DNA from: Nitrososphaerales archaeon
Lineage (GTDB): Archaea; Thermoproteota; Nitrososphaeria; Nitrososphaerales; Nitrososphaeraceae
NCBI GenBank assembly: GCA_029237515.1
Contig: JARBAV010000460.1
Coordinates: 1-12,153, forward strand
Direction of reading: 5' to 3'
DNA: 12,153 nt
Shown here: positions 6,504 through 12,153 of the stretch, one piece after another
How positions within the stretch are numbered: the stretch's first letter is position 1
Layout of the letters: each line of letters begins with the position of its first letter
Notes under the pieces: generated by a model
What the model was told of the DNA's origin: nothing
Databases searched by the model: none
What the model saw: only the letters and a program-made list of their open reading frames with translations
Made by a program: the position numbers and the translations under genes

Positions 6504-7475
6504 CTATTCTCGCCCTCCTGGAACAGCTTTGACCATTCGCGAAACCATTAACCTTGCACCTATATTAATTACCATTGATAGTAACAACAGGATAGCTCCC
6601 AGCCCAATTAGAGCCGAAAGATGCAAATCTGATGCTGCTTCGTTGAATTCATTTGCAATAAGGCTTGCTAGCGATTGTCCTTGTGAAAACAGGGTGGTCG
6701 GGATTGCGGCCGGACCGATTGCGTTTCCAATTATCATCGTGACAAGAATAGTTTCGCCAATTGCGCGTCCCAATCCCAAAAATGAAGCACCGAGGATGCC
6801 TGATTTTGCGTAAGGAAAAACTGCGGTCCGAAGGGTTCCCCATCTTGTTGCACCGAGGCTATATGCAGCTTCTCGCTGAGAATTAGGGACAACTCGAAGT
6901 ATTTCCCTCGTTATTGAAGAAATAATTGGAATTATCATAATTGAAAGCACTATCCCTGCGGTAAAGATATCCAGCCCGAAAGGTGTTTTGTCAAAAAAAG
7001 GGATCCAACTAAGATGCTCGTAAAGTGGACGTTCAATCAGATCTCTTATCCAGAATCTAAATACAAACAAAGCCCATAGGCCATATATTATGCTTGGAAC
7101 CGCGGCGAGTAATTCAACTACAAAGGATAGGGGAGTACTAATACGATGAGGAGCCATCTCTGTAACAAAAATGGCTATCCCGAGACTTATTGGCACGCCA
7201 ATAGCCATCGCTATGGCGGAACTAAGCAAGGTACCGATGATATAGGGCAATGCACCAAATGACTCGCGCCCGTATACAGCGTTCCAATCGGTACCCGTGA
7301 TAAATTGAAAGCCTTCATGGGAAAATATCGGAAGGGCTCCCTCGCCTACCGCGAAGGCGACAAGGATTAGCATAAGTGCACTATAACCCGCAGCAGCGAT
7401 AACTGTCCCACGAAAGATCTTATCGCCCCGTCTCTTTCCCTTAAGAAAGGTTGAAGCTAAATTTTTTTTAGTCAG
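6504..7475 (-). CDS. pstC: Phosphate ABC transporter permease PstC (non-standard start)
   Basis: Permease partner of PstA. The segment from the first ATG (7373) gives 289 residues, with AVPSIIYGLW (91-100 of that form), the EAA loop EAAYSLGATRWGTLRTAVFP (168-187) and GRAIGETILVTMI (202-214). That ATG lies in the middle of TM1. In the same frame, upstream sequence encodes a family-like basic N-terminus and the first half of TM1 (KGKRRGDKIFRGTVIAAAGY). No ATG, GTG or TTG occurs between the in-frame TAA (7494-7496) and 7373. The coordinates used here assume the CTG at 7475-7473, giving about 323 residues; that start is inference. A TATA box at 7495-7501 is spaced for transcription to begin at about this point. 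The gene ends directly against pstA. No pstS lies upstream; the next gene is divergent. Confidence 0.9.
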   Translation of the reverse strand: MTKKNLASTFLKGKRRGDKIFRGTVIAAAGYSALMLILVAFAVGEGALPIFSHEGFQFITGTDWNAVYGRESFGALPYIIGTLLSSAIAMAIGVPISLGIAIFVTEMAPHRISTPLSFVVELLAAVPSIIYGLWALFVFRFWIRDLIERPLYEHLSWIPFFDKTPFGLDIFTAGIVLSIMIIPIISSITREILRVVPNSQREAAYSLGATRWGTLRTAVFPYAKSGILGASFLGLGRAIGETILVTMIIGNAIGPAAIPTTLFSQGQSLASLIANEFNEAASDLHLSALIGLGAILLLLSMVINIGARLMVSRMVKAVPGGRE

Positions 7476-7494
7476 TACGTTTGATTCCAGAGAT

Positions 7495-7501
7495 TATTAT
7501 A
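7495..7501 (-). promoter_or_regulatory. TATA box of pstC
   Basis: The minus strand reads TATAATA, preceded by GGGG (a BRE-like purine tract). Its centre is about 24-25 bases before 7474, so the mRNA is predicted to begin within a few bases of the CTG at 7475. This supports a leaderless pstC whose start is not ATG/GTG/TTG, or a start further inside. Confidence 0.5.
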
Positions 7502-7630
7502 CCCCTATCTTGTAATTTGACAGCATGGGGTGATATTTCACAATACCCTACAATGAATACCTAGATCGAAATCGCCCTATATGATCTATATTGATGGTCT
7601 TCATATATGTTCGGAAACACGTCGATTTCT

Positions 7631-7657
7631 GAGAACTACTACTAACAAAAAGTTCTC
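7631..7657 (+). promoter_or_regulatory. Inverted repeat abutting the aminotransferase GTG start
   Basis: GAGAACT (7631-7637) and AGTTCTC (7651-7657) are perfect 7-base complements with a 13-base loop, and the second arm ends on the base before the GTG at 7658. It may be an operator overlapping the transcription start, or an RNA hairpin controlling access to the start codon. Confidence 0.45.
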
Positions 7658-8866
7658 GTGTGCACTGCCATCAGTCTAACTAATCAGATTTCAGGAGGAA
7701 AATCATATAGCCCGTTTGATCTGAAGACATACAAATTGAAATCTACGCAATGGAATAGACTTCGAGAAGACTTCCCAGTTACCAAAAAATATTCATATTT
7801 GGCAAATGCGGCAATCTCTCCGATCCCAAGTCAAGTTGAATACGCGGTATCAGAATTTTATAAAGAGAACAAGTTCTACGGCGGAACTCGCTGGCAGAAA
7901 TGGATCGACAATATTGAAGAAGCTCGAAAAATATACGCTGCCTTTATTGGGGCTCGGTTAGAGGAAATCGCGTTCACGCATTCAACAAGCGAGGGGATGA
8001 ATATCATAGCTCACTTGCTCGCTCACCGTGGTCATGCAATATCAAATGATTTGGAGTTTCCATCTTCAAATCTACCGTGGATCAACAAGGGAGCAGATAT
8101 GACAATAGTTCAATCTCGAAATGGGACGGTGCCCATTGAGCGGGTTCGGAAGGCAATAGAAAGAAAAACTCGAACGATCATCACTAGTCATGTTCAGTAT
8201 TCAACAGGATTCAAGCAAGACTTGGAGGCACTAAGTGATATCTGTAACGAAAAGAATCTCTATCTGGTTGTCAACGCAACCCAGTCGATCGGAGCATTGA
8301 AATTCGATGTTAGAAAATTTGGGGTTGACTTTACCGTAGGTAATGGTCACAAATGGTTGCTTTCTTCCTTTGGAATTGGAACACTTTACATTCAAAGTAA
8401 ATTGCTCGAAAAGGAATCAGAACTGAATCCCCCATTCTTCAGTCAATTTGGACAAGAGAATAAAGAGCATTTTGACAACATGAAAATCAGAATGTCCAAG
8501 AACGCTTCTAAATTTGAGATCAGTTCGCCGCATTTTCCAAATATAATTGCTCTAAAGGCAGCTGTTAGATACATCTCTAAAATTGGCATTTTTAGAATCG
8601 AGGAAAGAATTCGTTATCTTACACAATATTTAATCGAAAGACTTGCTGAATTGAAAATTCAGATCCTTTCTCCTCTTGCAAACTTACATAGATCTGCCAT
8701 TATTGTTTTCAAGAGTCGATCACCCGAGCATTTGGTCGGATATCTAGCGAAAAGGCAAATAATAGTATCTGCGCGTGGGGGAGGAGTTAGGGTATCACCT
8801 CATTTTTACAATAACGAAGGCGATATTGACAGACTCATCTTAGCAATGAAGACCTATCACGCATGA
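7658..8866 (+). CDS. Class V aminotransferase / cysteine-desulfurase-like PLP enzyme with Asp-to-Asn change
   Basis: A 402-residue fold-type I PLP protein of the class V family (NifS/Csd/isopenicillin N epimerase-like). YLANAAISPIP (47-57) is the N-terminal substrate loop, THSTSEGMN (107-115) the cofactor phosphate-binding turn and HVQYSTGFKQDLEAL (178-192) the central strand. GNGHKWLL (228-235) has Lys232 as the Schiff-base lysine, and VRVSPHFYN (377-385) has Arg378 as the carboxylate-binding candidate. The residue that normally is Asp in VVDATQ (contacting the pyridine nitrogen) is Asn206 here (VVNATQ). No Cys corresponding to a desulfurase loop is evident. The reaction is unknown. GTG at 7658 follows an in-frame TAA; TTG at 7736 would give a more family-like N-terminus (MKSTQWNRLREDFPV), so the start is uncertain. 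Confidence 0.85.
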   Translation: MCTAISLTNQISGGKSYSPFDLKTYKLKSTQWNRLREDFPVTKKYSYLANAAISPIPSQVEYAVSEFYKENKFYGGTRWQKWIDNIEEARKIYAAFIGARLEEIAFTHSTSEGMNIIAHLLAHRGHAISNDLEFPSSNLPWINKGADMTIVQSRNGTVPIERVRKAIERKTRTIITSHVQYSTGFKQDLEALSDICNEKNLYLVVNATQSIGALKFDVRKFGVDFTVGNGHKWLLSSFGIGTLYIQSKLLEKESELNPPFFSQFGQENKEHFDNMKIRMSKNASKFEISSPHFPNIIALKAAVRYISKIGIFRIEERIRYLTQYLIERLAELKIQILSPLANLHRSAIIVFKSRSPEHLVGYLAKRQIIVSARGGGVRVSPHFYNNEGDIDRLILAMKTYHA

Positions 8867-8893
8867 TTTGTACTAAATAGATATAGCAAATCA
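8864..8893 (+). terminator. Small hairpin over the stop codon of the aminotransferase-like gene
   Basis: TGATTTG (8864-8870, including the TGA stop) pairs with CAAATCA (8887-8893) across a 16-base loop, followed by TTTCTCC. The stem is AT-rich and weak. It may help define the 3' end, or be chance. Confidence 0.25.
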
Positions 8894-8942
8894 TTTCTCC
8901 TATGTTTTTGAATTTCCCGCTCAGTCATATGTACTACAGTCC

Positions 8943-8952
8943 TCCTTTTTTT
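8943..8952 (+). terminator. Poly-T transcription stop candidate
   Basis: TCC followed by seven T (8946-8952) lies about 80 bases after the aminotransferase stop. Archaeal RNA polymerase commonly stops at such T tracts without a hairpin. It would separate this gene from the next one at 9101. Confidence 0.4.
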
Positions 8953-9100
8953 CAGAAGGCCTGATTGTTACCTGCAACTCGACTAGCCCAAGCGCCTAGA
9001 CCCTATGATTAGCCAAGGAGATGGAGACTTGGATCGTGAAGGTGTGTGTTCCACAATAAAGCAAATTTAATAACGATAAATGGAAAGATAATCAAGCAAA

Positions 9101-9856
9101 TTGCGAATTGGTTCATATGAAATTCCTGAGATTAGATTTAATTCAGGTGCCTTCAACGATATCAAGAAGATATATGATAATGTCAAAAGTGTAGATCGGC
9201 AGATTCATGCAAATGATCTTGCTCTCGTGTTAGGATACAAGACACCAACAAGTGGAGGCTTTTACAGGAGAATAAATAGTCTTATTAGCTATGGGCTACT
9301 TGAGGGAAGAGGAAAATTTAGAGTCACAAAAAATGGTGAAGATATCATATACCCACGTGACGAAGAACATCGAAAACAATTGTTACGCGAGTCAGTACTG
9401 AGAGTATCCCTATGGAACGAATTCTACAAGAAATATAGGAGAGATCTGCCTGAAAATCTTTGGCTCGAGATTAAGGATTTAACAGGAGTTTCATCTGCAG
9501 AAGCACAGAGCGTCGAAAAAGAGGTGAGAAGATGGTACCTCAATGATACAGAACAAATTGCAGGAGAGCATTCATTGCTAAACCTATCCGAAAAACTACA
9601 TGGAGGAATAGGCAGTGAATTCACTGAAGATACAGGCAGAATCCCAAAATACCAAAGTATTCCAGCAACAGAGTCCATTGAAATCGAGGAAATCCCATTT
9701 GCAGGAAAGTACTCCATCAAGAAACCCGCAAACGAAGATATACGAAAATCATGGGAGAGATTGAAGAGATATATGGATATTTATCTCGAGGATTTTAGAG
9801 AAGAATCATCGGACTTAACTGGTGATAATGAGACCTCGGAAGCTAATCTAGTGTAG
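9101..9856 (+). CDS. Winged-helix-like protein of unknown function
   Basis: I do not recognise this 251-residue protein with confidence. Residues about 15-90 look like a winged helix: a helical NDIKKIYDNVKSVDRQI, then the turn-helix ANDLALVLGYKTPTSGGFYR, then RINSLISYGLLEGRGK and a wing with KFRVTKNGEDIIYP. The pattern 'RINSLISYGLLEGRGKFRVTKNG' resembles DUF5343-type and other archaeal helix-turn-helix proteins. Residues 91-130 are helical and charged. The C-terminal 120 residues are acidic, Glu/Ser-rich and probably partly disordered, with one late helix (DIRKSWERLKRYMDIYLEDF, 214-233). There is no membrane segment or signal peptide. TTG at 9101 is the only start-type codon after the in-frame TAA (9089-9091), and an AAATTTAATA element around 9064 is suitably placed as a TATA box. 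It could be a transcription factor; the target is unknown. Confidence 0.75.
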   Translation: MRIGSYEIPEIRFNSGAFNDIKKIYDNVKSVDRQIHANDLALVLGYKTPTSGGFYRRINSLISYGLLEGRGKFRVTKNGEDIIYPRDEEHRKQLLRESVLRVSLWNEFYKKYRRDLPENLWLEIKDLTGVSSAEAQSVEKEVRRWYLNDTEQIAGEHSLLNLSEKLHGGIGSEFTEDTGRIPKYQSIPATESIEIEEIPFAGKYSIKKPANEDIRKSWERLKRYMDIYLEDFREESSDLTGDNETSEANLV

Positions 9857-9902
9857 AAAGGTACTTCCTTTATTTCTGCAAAAAATTAGTGGTAACTGAA
9901 AG

Positions 9903-9918
9903 GTTGCATTTAAGCAAC
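9903..9918. terminator. Small inverted repeat between convergent genes
   Basis: GTTGC, a 6-base loop ATTTAA, then GCAAC lies in the 67-base gap where the winged-helix gene (plus) and the receiver protein (minus) converge. The stem is only 5 bases, so it is a weak bidirectional terminator candidate. Confidence 0.25.
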
Positions 9919-9923
9919 AAAAG

Positions 9924-10631
9924 CTAGGGTATAAAATACTCATTTATTATCCTAACCAAATCAGCATTTGAGATCGGCTTCCGGATAATCTTATCTGGAG
10001 ATACCTCTGGAATTACATGTTTTCTGTACTCCTCATAGTACATTTCACCCGCTGTCAAGAAGCAAATCTTCACGTTCTTGTCTTTCTTTCTTAATTCTTT
10101 GTACAGCTTGAATCCGTCCATGTTGGGCATCACTATATCTATAATTATTAGATCGTATAGGCCCTCCTGATAATTTTCCAACGCAGTAAGTGGGTCGTTA
10201 AACGAGTCTACTTTGCAACTGAAAGTTGCGTCGTGATGCATACCTTCCAAAATTATTTTAAATAGGAAGGTGACATCTCTCTCGTCATCAACTATCATAA
10301 TTCTCCTCAACTTCCATAAATCCTTGTTTTTGATCGGGCTATTCAACACAACATTGGCGGTTTTTGATGCCCTTGGAGACATTTGCGTTTCAGTTAATGC
10401 TTCCACCTTAATTAGATCCGTATCTTGTTCCAAATTTCGGATATGTTTATCATTTATGGCTTTATCATATAGGGCCTGGTTTAGTTCTCTGTACACTGGG
10501 ATTCCACCTGCCGATAACTCAGACGCAAAAATGAGCTTTTTCATCCCGACGGCGTGATTCGGTTCGACTGTCTCATGAATGCCACTAGCTATCCTTAGCC
10601 ACATCTTGGACAGTAGTCGGGGAATTCGCAT
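9924..10631 (-). CDS. Response regulator receiver protein with unrecognised N-terminal region
   Basis: A 235-residue protein whose C-terminal 125 residues are a CheY-like receiver. IMIVDDERDVT has the acidic pair Asp115/Asp116. IIIDIVMPNMDGF has the phospho-acceptor Asp165. FLTAGE has Thr193, and IIRKPISNADL has Lys218. All phosphorylation residues are present, so phosphotransfer from a histidine kinase is expected. Residues 1-105 match nothing I recognise: a possibly helical RLLSKMWLRIASGIHE, a segment around EPNHAVGMKKLIFASELSAGG and a polar linker. There is no output domain after the receiver, so it may act by protein contact. ATG at 10631 has an SD-like GAGGAT eight bases upstream (10640-10645). 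It is divergent from a second receiver gene 355 bases away. Confidence 0.87.
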   Translation of the reverse strand: MRIPRLLSKMWLRIASGIHETVEPNHAVGMKKLIFASELSAGGIPVYRELNQALYDKAINDKHIRNLEQDTDLIKVEALTETQMSPRASKTANVVLNSPIKNKDLWKLRRIMIVDDERDVTFLFKIILEGMHHDATFSCKVDSFNDPLTALENYQEGLYDLIIIDIVMPNMDGFKLYKELRKKDKNVKICFLTAGEMYYEEYRKHVIPEVSPDKIIRKPISNADLVRIINEYFIP

Positions 10632-10639
10632 AGTACTTT

Positions 10640-10645
10640 ATCCTC
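10640..10645 (-). promoter_or_regulatory. SD-like site of the minus-strand receiver gene
   Basis: GAGGAT on the minus strand with an eight-base spacer to the ATG at 10631. This supports that start, and so the long N-terminal region, against an internal start nearer the receiver domain. Confidence 0.5.
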
Positions 10646-10780
10646 ATTTCCCTTCTTACATCTTGCTTATCGCTGTTGTGAATTTATTAGGATTTAGTAT
10701 TACAAATAGAATATGACGCTAGAAATGGCTATTTCTTAACAAATGTCCATATGTTCTAAGGCGCTCTCTTTAAGAAGTGA

Positions 10781-10808
10781 TAAATAGATAGCTCATAAGT
10801 AAATAGAT
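10781..10808 (+). repeat. 9-base direct repeat in the divergent receiver promoter region
   Basis: TAAATAGAT occurs at 10781-10789 and 10800-10808, 19 bases apart start to start (nearly two helical turns). The second copy is centred about 25 bases before the ATG at 10829 and could be its TATA box, the first a regulator or BRE-like site. The rest of the 10632-10828 gap shows no gene. Confidence 0.4.
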
Positions 10809-10828
10809 TGAAAGGTTGTAGATAGTTT

Positions 10829-10990
10829 ATGGATGTTATTGATATCGGGTCGTTCTATGGTATAAATTGCCTCCCAAGCGGTCCCAATCTAGAGGTCACT
10901 AGACAATACTCTCTATTATATGGTGATTGCGTCATACTTTGCAGTGCTTGGCACGATGTTGGAGTTGGGTTGGGTGTGTCCAGTATATGA
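10829..10990 (+). CDS. Possible small protein of 53 residues, ATGA-overlapping the next gene
   Basis: An ATG-started frame of 53 codons ending in TGA at 10988-10990. That stop overlaps the ATG of the receiver gene (10987) as ATGA, a typical translational-coupling arrangement. The product begins MDVIDIGSFYGINCLPSG and has Cys14, Cys34 and Cys38 with His42 (C-x3-C-x3-H), no membrane helix and no family I recognise. A TATA-like TAAATAGAT lies about 25 bases before the start. It could be a real small protein, a remnant of an N-terminal domain once fused to the receiver, or a chance frame. The overlap and promoter position favour translation; conservation is untested. Confidence 0.4.
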   Translation: MDVIDIGSFYGINCLPSGPNLEVTRQYSLLYGDCVILCSAWHDVGVGLGVSSI

Positions 10991-11385
10991 CACAGAGAAT
11001 AAAACATGAAATTACAAAGTTCAGACCGGATAGTGCGCACAAGAGAATAGCAATCTTAGATGATGATAAGGATGTTACTACTACCTTCAGAACAATTCTA
11101 GAATCAGATCTTATCCCGAGGGGCGAAATAGGATTCAAGTTCATAGTATACACATCTAATGATCCTGCGCAATTTCTGGATGTCTTTGAACCCGGATTCT
11201 GCGATATGTTGCTCATTGATATCAATATGCCAGGGATGGATGGATTTGAAGTAAGTAGAAGGCTTCTAGAAATAGATCTGAATTTGCGGATTTGCTTCAT
11301 GACTGCAGGTGAGATAAATTATCGAGCATTGAGAGAAATCCATTCTGTCCGAAGTGTAGGATGTTCAGAAATTGAAGTACCGTAG
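10987..11385 (+). CDS. Truncated response regulator receiver protein
   Basis: A 132-residue receiver-domain protein counted from the ATG at 10987. In-frame starts back to 10927 would add 20 Cys/Trp-rich residues that do not look like receiver sequence. IAILDDDKDVT carries the acidic pair Asp25/Asp26. LLIDINMPGMDGF carries the phospho-acceptor Asp78. FMTAGE carries Thr106. After REIHSVRSVGC the expected beta-5 'IRKP' with its conserved Lys is missing: the protein ends CSEIEVP. This looks like a small deletion or frame damage, as IEVP resembles what usually follows KP. It may therefore be a non-signalling or decaying paralogue of the neighbouring receiver protein. It probably uses the promoter of the 53-codon frame upstream. 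Confidence 0.75.
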   Translation: MTQRIKHEITKFRPDSAHKRIAILDDDKDVTTTFRTILESDLIPRGEIGFKFIVYTSNDPAQFLDVFEPGFCDMLLIDINMPGMDGFEVSRRLLEIDLNLRICFMTAGEINYRALREIHSVRSVGCSEIEVP

Positions 11386-11677
11386 ATGGAAGCTTCGCCT
11401 TAGCGTTTGGAAAGGTGGAAATAGGTCGCCCGGTAAACGAAGAAAGTCCGTTCAAGATTGATGCAGACCTGTATATCATGATTTAGACAATGATATTTCA
11501 TGCAGTCTTGAAATTCAATTAGAAGTGGTCGTGAGTTACTCATGAGCAACATACATACATACTTACTGTGATAAGTTAGTTAGTAGCTCAAGTATGGGCT
11601 GTGTACAGATATAATATGGCTACCCCATCCTGGCATGAGTAAAACCTTATTAACATGATTACTTACTATACTATATC
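11386..11677. other. 292-base intergenic region with small repeats
   Basis: No convincing gene is seen. An open frame after the receiver stop (GSFALAFGKVEIGRPVN, from about 11388, ending before 11490) has no start codon and could be the shifted remains of the receiver's C-terminus, but I cannot show it. Other items are a palindrome CTCATGAG (11539-11546) and a CATA triplet tandem repeat (11550-11561). CTTATTAA near 11646-11653 is the likely TATA box of the next gene. Confidence 0.45.
11646..11653 (+). promoter_or_regulatory. TATA-box candidate for the right-edge gene
   Basis: CTTATTAA is centred about 28 bases before the ATG at 11678, as expected for a leaderless archaeal transcript. No SD-like sequence precedes that ATG, which agrees with a leaderless mRNA. 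Confidence 0.4.
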
Positions 11678-12153
11678 ATGGACCATACTAACATATCTAA
11701 AAAACCGCAAAGTAAACGGCAGCAAATTTGGCGGCTGATTTCAGAAGGTTCTATGAAACCAAAGGATATTGCCTTAAAGCTAGGGACCAGTGTAGAAAAC
11801 GTATGGAAAGAAAAGAGCCTTTTAAAATCGAGGGAAGGGTTAGTACTAAGTAGAAGTACGACGCAAAAGTCAAAAAAACAAAGCGAAATGATCCTTTTCA
11901 ATCCTGAAGAACATGGAGATCGAAGCTCCACTGCGCCAATGCAAGTAAGATCAAGAGTAAGTACAGGCCTTATCGACTATCTAATAGATATCCCGCATTT
12001 AGGTTCAGAAGATCTTAAAACTCTTTATAGGGAGTTCAAGTCGGGAAAGAAACCTATTGATATTTTGGCCGAATATGGTTTTCATCCCGAGGCTGTGGAA
12101 ATCGAATATCGAAGATTTAGAGAGCTAAGTGAAAGGGATAGTGACGAACTTCT
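11678..12153 (+). CDS. Helix-turn-helix-like protein (C-terminus cut by window edge)
   Basis: The frame runs 158 codons from ATG 11678 to the right edge with no stop. Residues about 15-50 (RQQIWRLISEGSMKPKDIA, then LKLGTSVENVWKEKSLLK) have the shape of a helix-turn-helix: helix, a turn at EGSM, recognition helix after TSVENV. A basic, polar linker follows. The later part contains a second similar unit: DLKTLYREFKSGKKPIDILA then EYGFHPEAVEIEYRRFRELS (about 113-152). Each unit has the pattern 'x-G-x-K-P-x-D-I-A/L-A-x-x-G/Y-x-x-x-x-x-V', so the protein seems to carry two related HTH-like modules. It is probably a DNA-binding or replication/partition-type accessory protein of unknown target. No mobile element boundary is visible. 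Confidence 0.7.
   Translation, partial: MDHTNISKKPQSKRQQIWRLISEGSMKPKDIALKLGTSVENVWKEKSLLKSREGLVLSRSTTQKSKKQSEMILFNPEEHGDRSSTAPMQVRSRVSTGLIDYLIDIPHLGSEDLKTLYREFKSGKKPIDILAEYGFHPEAVEIEYRRFRELSERDSDEL

Larger units (their letters stand above)
7476..7657. promoter_or_regulatory. Divergent promoter region between pstC and the aminotransferase-like gene
   Basis: 182 bases shared by two divergent promoters. For pstC the minus strand reads GGGGTATAATAAT (TATA at 7495-7501). For the plus-strand gene, TATA-like candidates lie near 7577-7593 (CTATATGATCTATATTG) and 7603-7611 (TCATATATG). The ten-mer CTATATGATC at 7578-7587 also occurs upstream of the AbrB-PhoU gene. GAAATCG (7568-7574) and CGATTTC (7623-7629) form an inverted pair just outside the hairpin at 7631-7657. 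There is no room for a pstS gene here. Confidence 0.55.

Noticed and set aside
6256..6813. A 185-codon open frame on the plus strand opposite pstA/pstC.
   Set aside because: It is antisense to two clearly conserved permease genes. Its hydrophobic product mirrors the membrane codons of the opposite strand, and it has no motifs of its own.
7462..7469. Programmed frameshifting at the eight-A run near the pstC start.
   Set aside because: No start codon in either alternative frame upstream leads into the run without meeting a stop, so a shift would not solve the missing start as the sequence stands.
7578..7587. CTATATGATC shared with the AbrB-PhoU upstream region (3696-3707) as a second regulator site.
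   Set aside because: Only ten bases, AT-rich and in opposite relative orientation to the pst genes; likely chance among TATA-like sequences.
8867..9100. A tRNA or small RNA gene in the gap after the aminotransferase-like gene.
   Set aside because: No cloverleaf arms or conserved TTCGA-type loop could be found; only a T tract and the next promoter are seen.
9424..9720. A 98-codon minus-strand frame opposite the winged-helix-like gene.
   Set aside because: The plus-strand frame is longer, has a sensible domain pattern and a placed promoter; the antisense product has a Ser/Cys-rich composition typical of a chance frame.
10932..11300. A 122-codon minus-strand frame opposite the truncated receiver gene.
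   Set aside because: The plus strand carries clear receiver motifs (DDD, DINMPGMDG, TAGE); the antisense frame is its shadow.
11550..11561. CATA tandem repeat as a CRISPR-like or mobile-element repeat.
   Set aside because: Three copies of four bases only, with no spacer structure or flanking element.

Overview
The window looks like chromosomal DNA from an ammonia-oxidising-type archaeon (Thaumarchaeota/Nitrososphaeria, possibly a Nitrosocosmicus- or Nitrososphaera-like lineage). The reasons are: AT-rich DNA; TATA-box promoters placed about 26 bases before start codons, with little or no leader; a phosphate regulator that fuses an AbrB/SpoVT DNA-binding domain to PhoU helices; and receiver domains with the lineage-flavoured 'TAGE' ending after the conserved Thr. 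No marker gene is present, so this placement is inference.

Layout. Positions 1-7475 are dominated by phosphate and polyphosphate genes on the minus strand. Read in their own direction they are pstC (7475/7373-6504), pstA (6503-5586), pstB (5410-4529), phoU (4487-3792) and an AbrB-PhoU fusion regulator (3651-2566). A small HAD/5'-nucleotidase-like gene follows on the plus strand (1921-2493). Then come a SixA-type phosphohistidine phosphatase (1448-948) and a Ppx/GppA exopolyphosphatase that runs off the left edge (865-1). PstC and PstA form the membrane channel and PstB the ATPase. The two PhoU proteins probably couple transport to intracellular phosphate, and Ppx hydrolyses polyphosphate. The periplasmic-type binding protein PstS is not in the window.

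Positions 7658-9856 carry, on the plus strand, a class V PLP-dependent aminotransferase-like enzyme with Asn where the ring-nitrogen Asp normally sits, and a winged-helix-like protein of unknown function. Positions 9924-11385 hold two divergent receiver-domain proteins. One (minus strand) has an unrecognised N-terminal extension. The other (plus strand) is cut short before the conserved Lys and is preceded by a 53-codon reading frame that overlaps its start by ATGA. From 11678 to the right edge is a helix-turn-helix-like protein, open at its C-terminus.

The most interesting signals are regulatory or gene-structural. pstC has an N-terminus with no ATG/GTG/TTG but a well placed TATA box. A 14-base promoter element upstream of pstB recurs (13/14) upstream of the AbrB-PhoU gene. 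TTG starts are unusually common. An inverted repeat abuts the aminotransferase GTG. I saw no CRISPR array, IS element, tRNA or rRNA, and nothing that compels the claim of an entirely new system.
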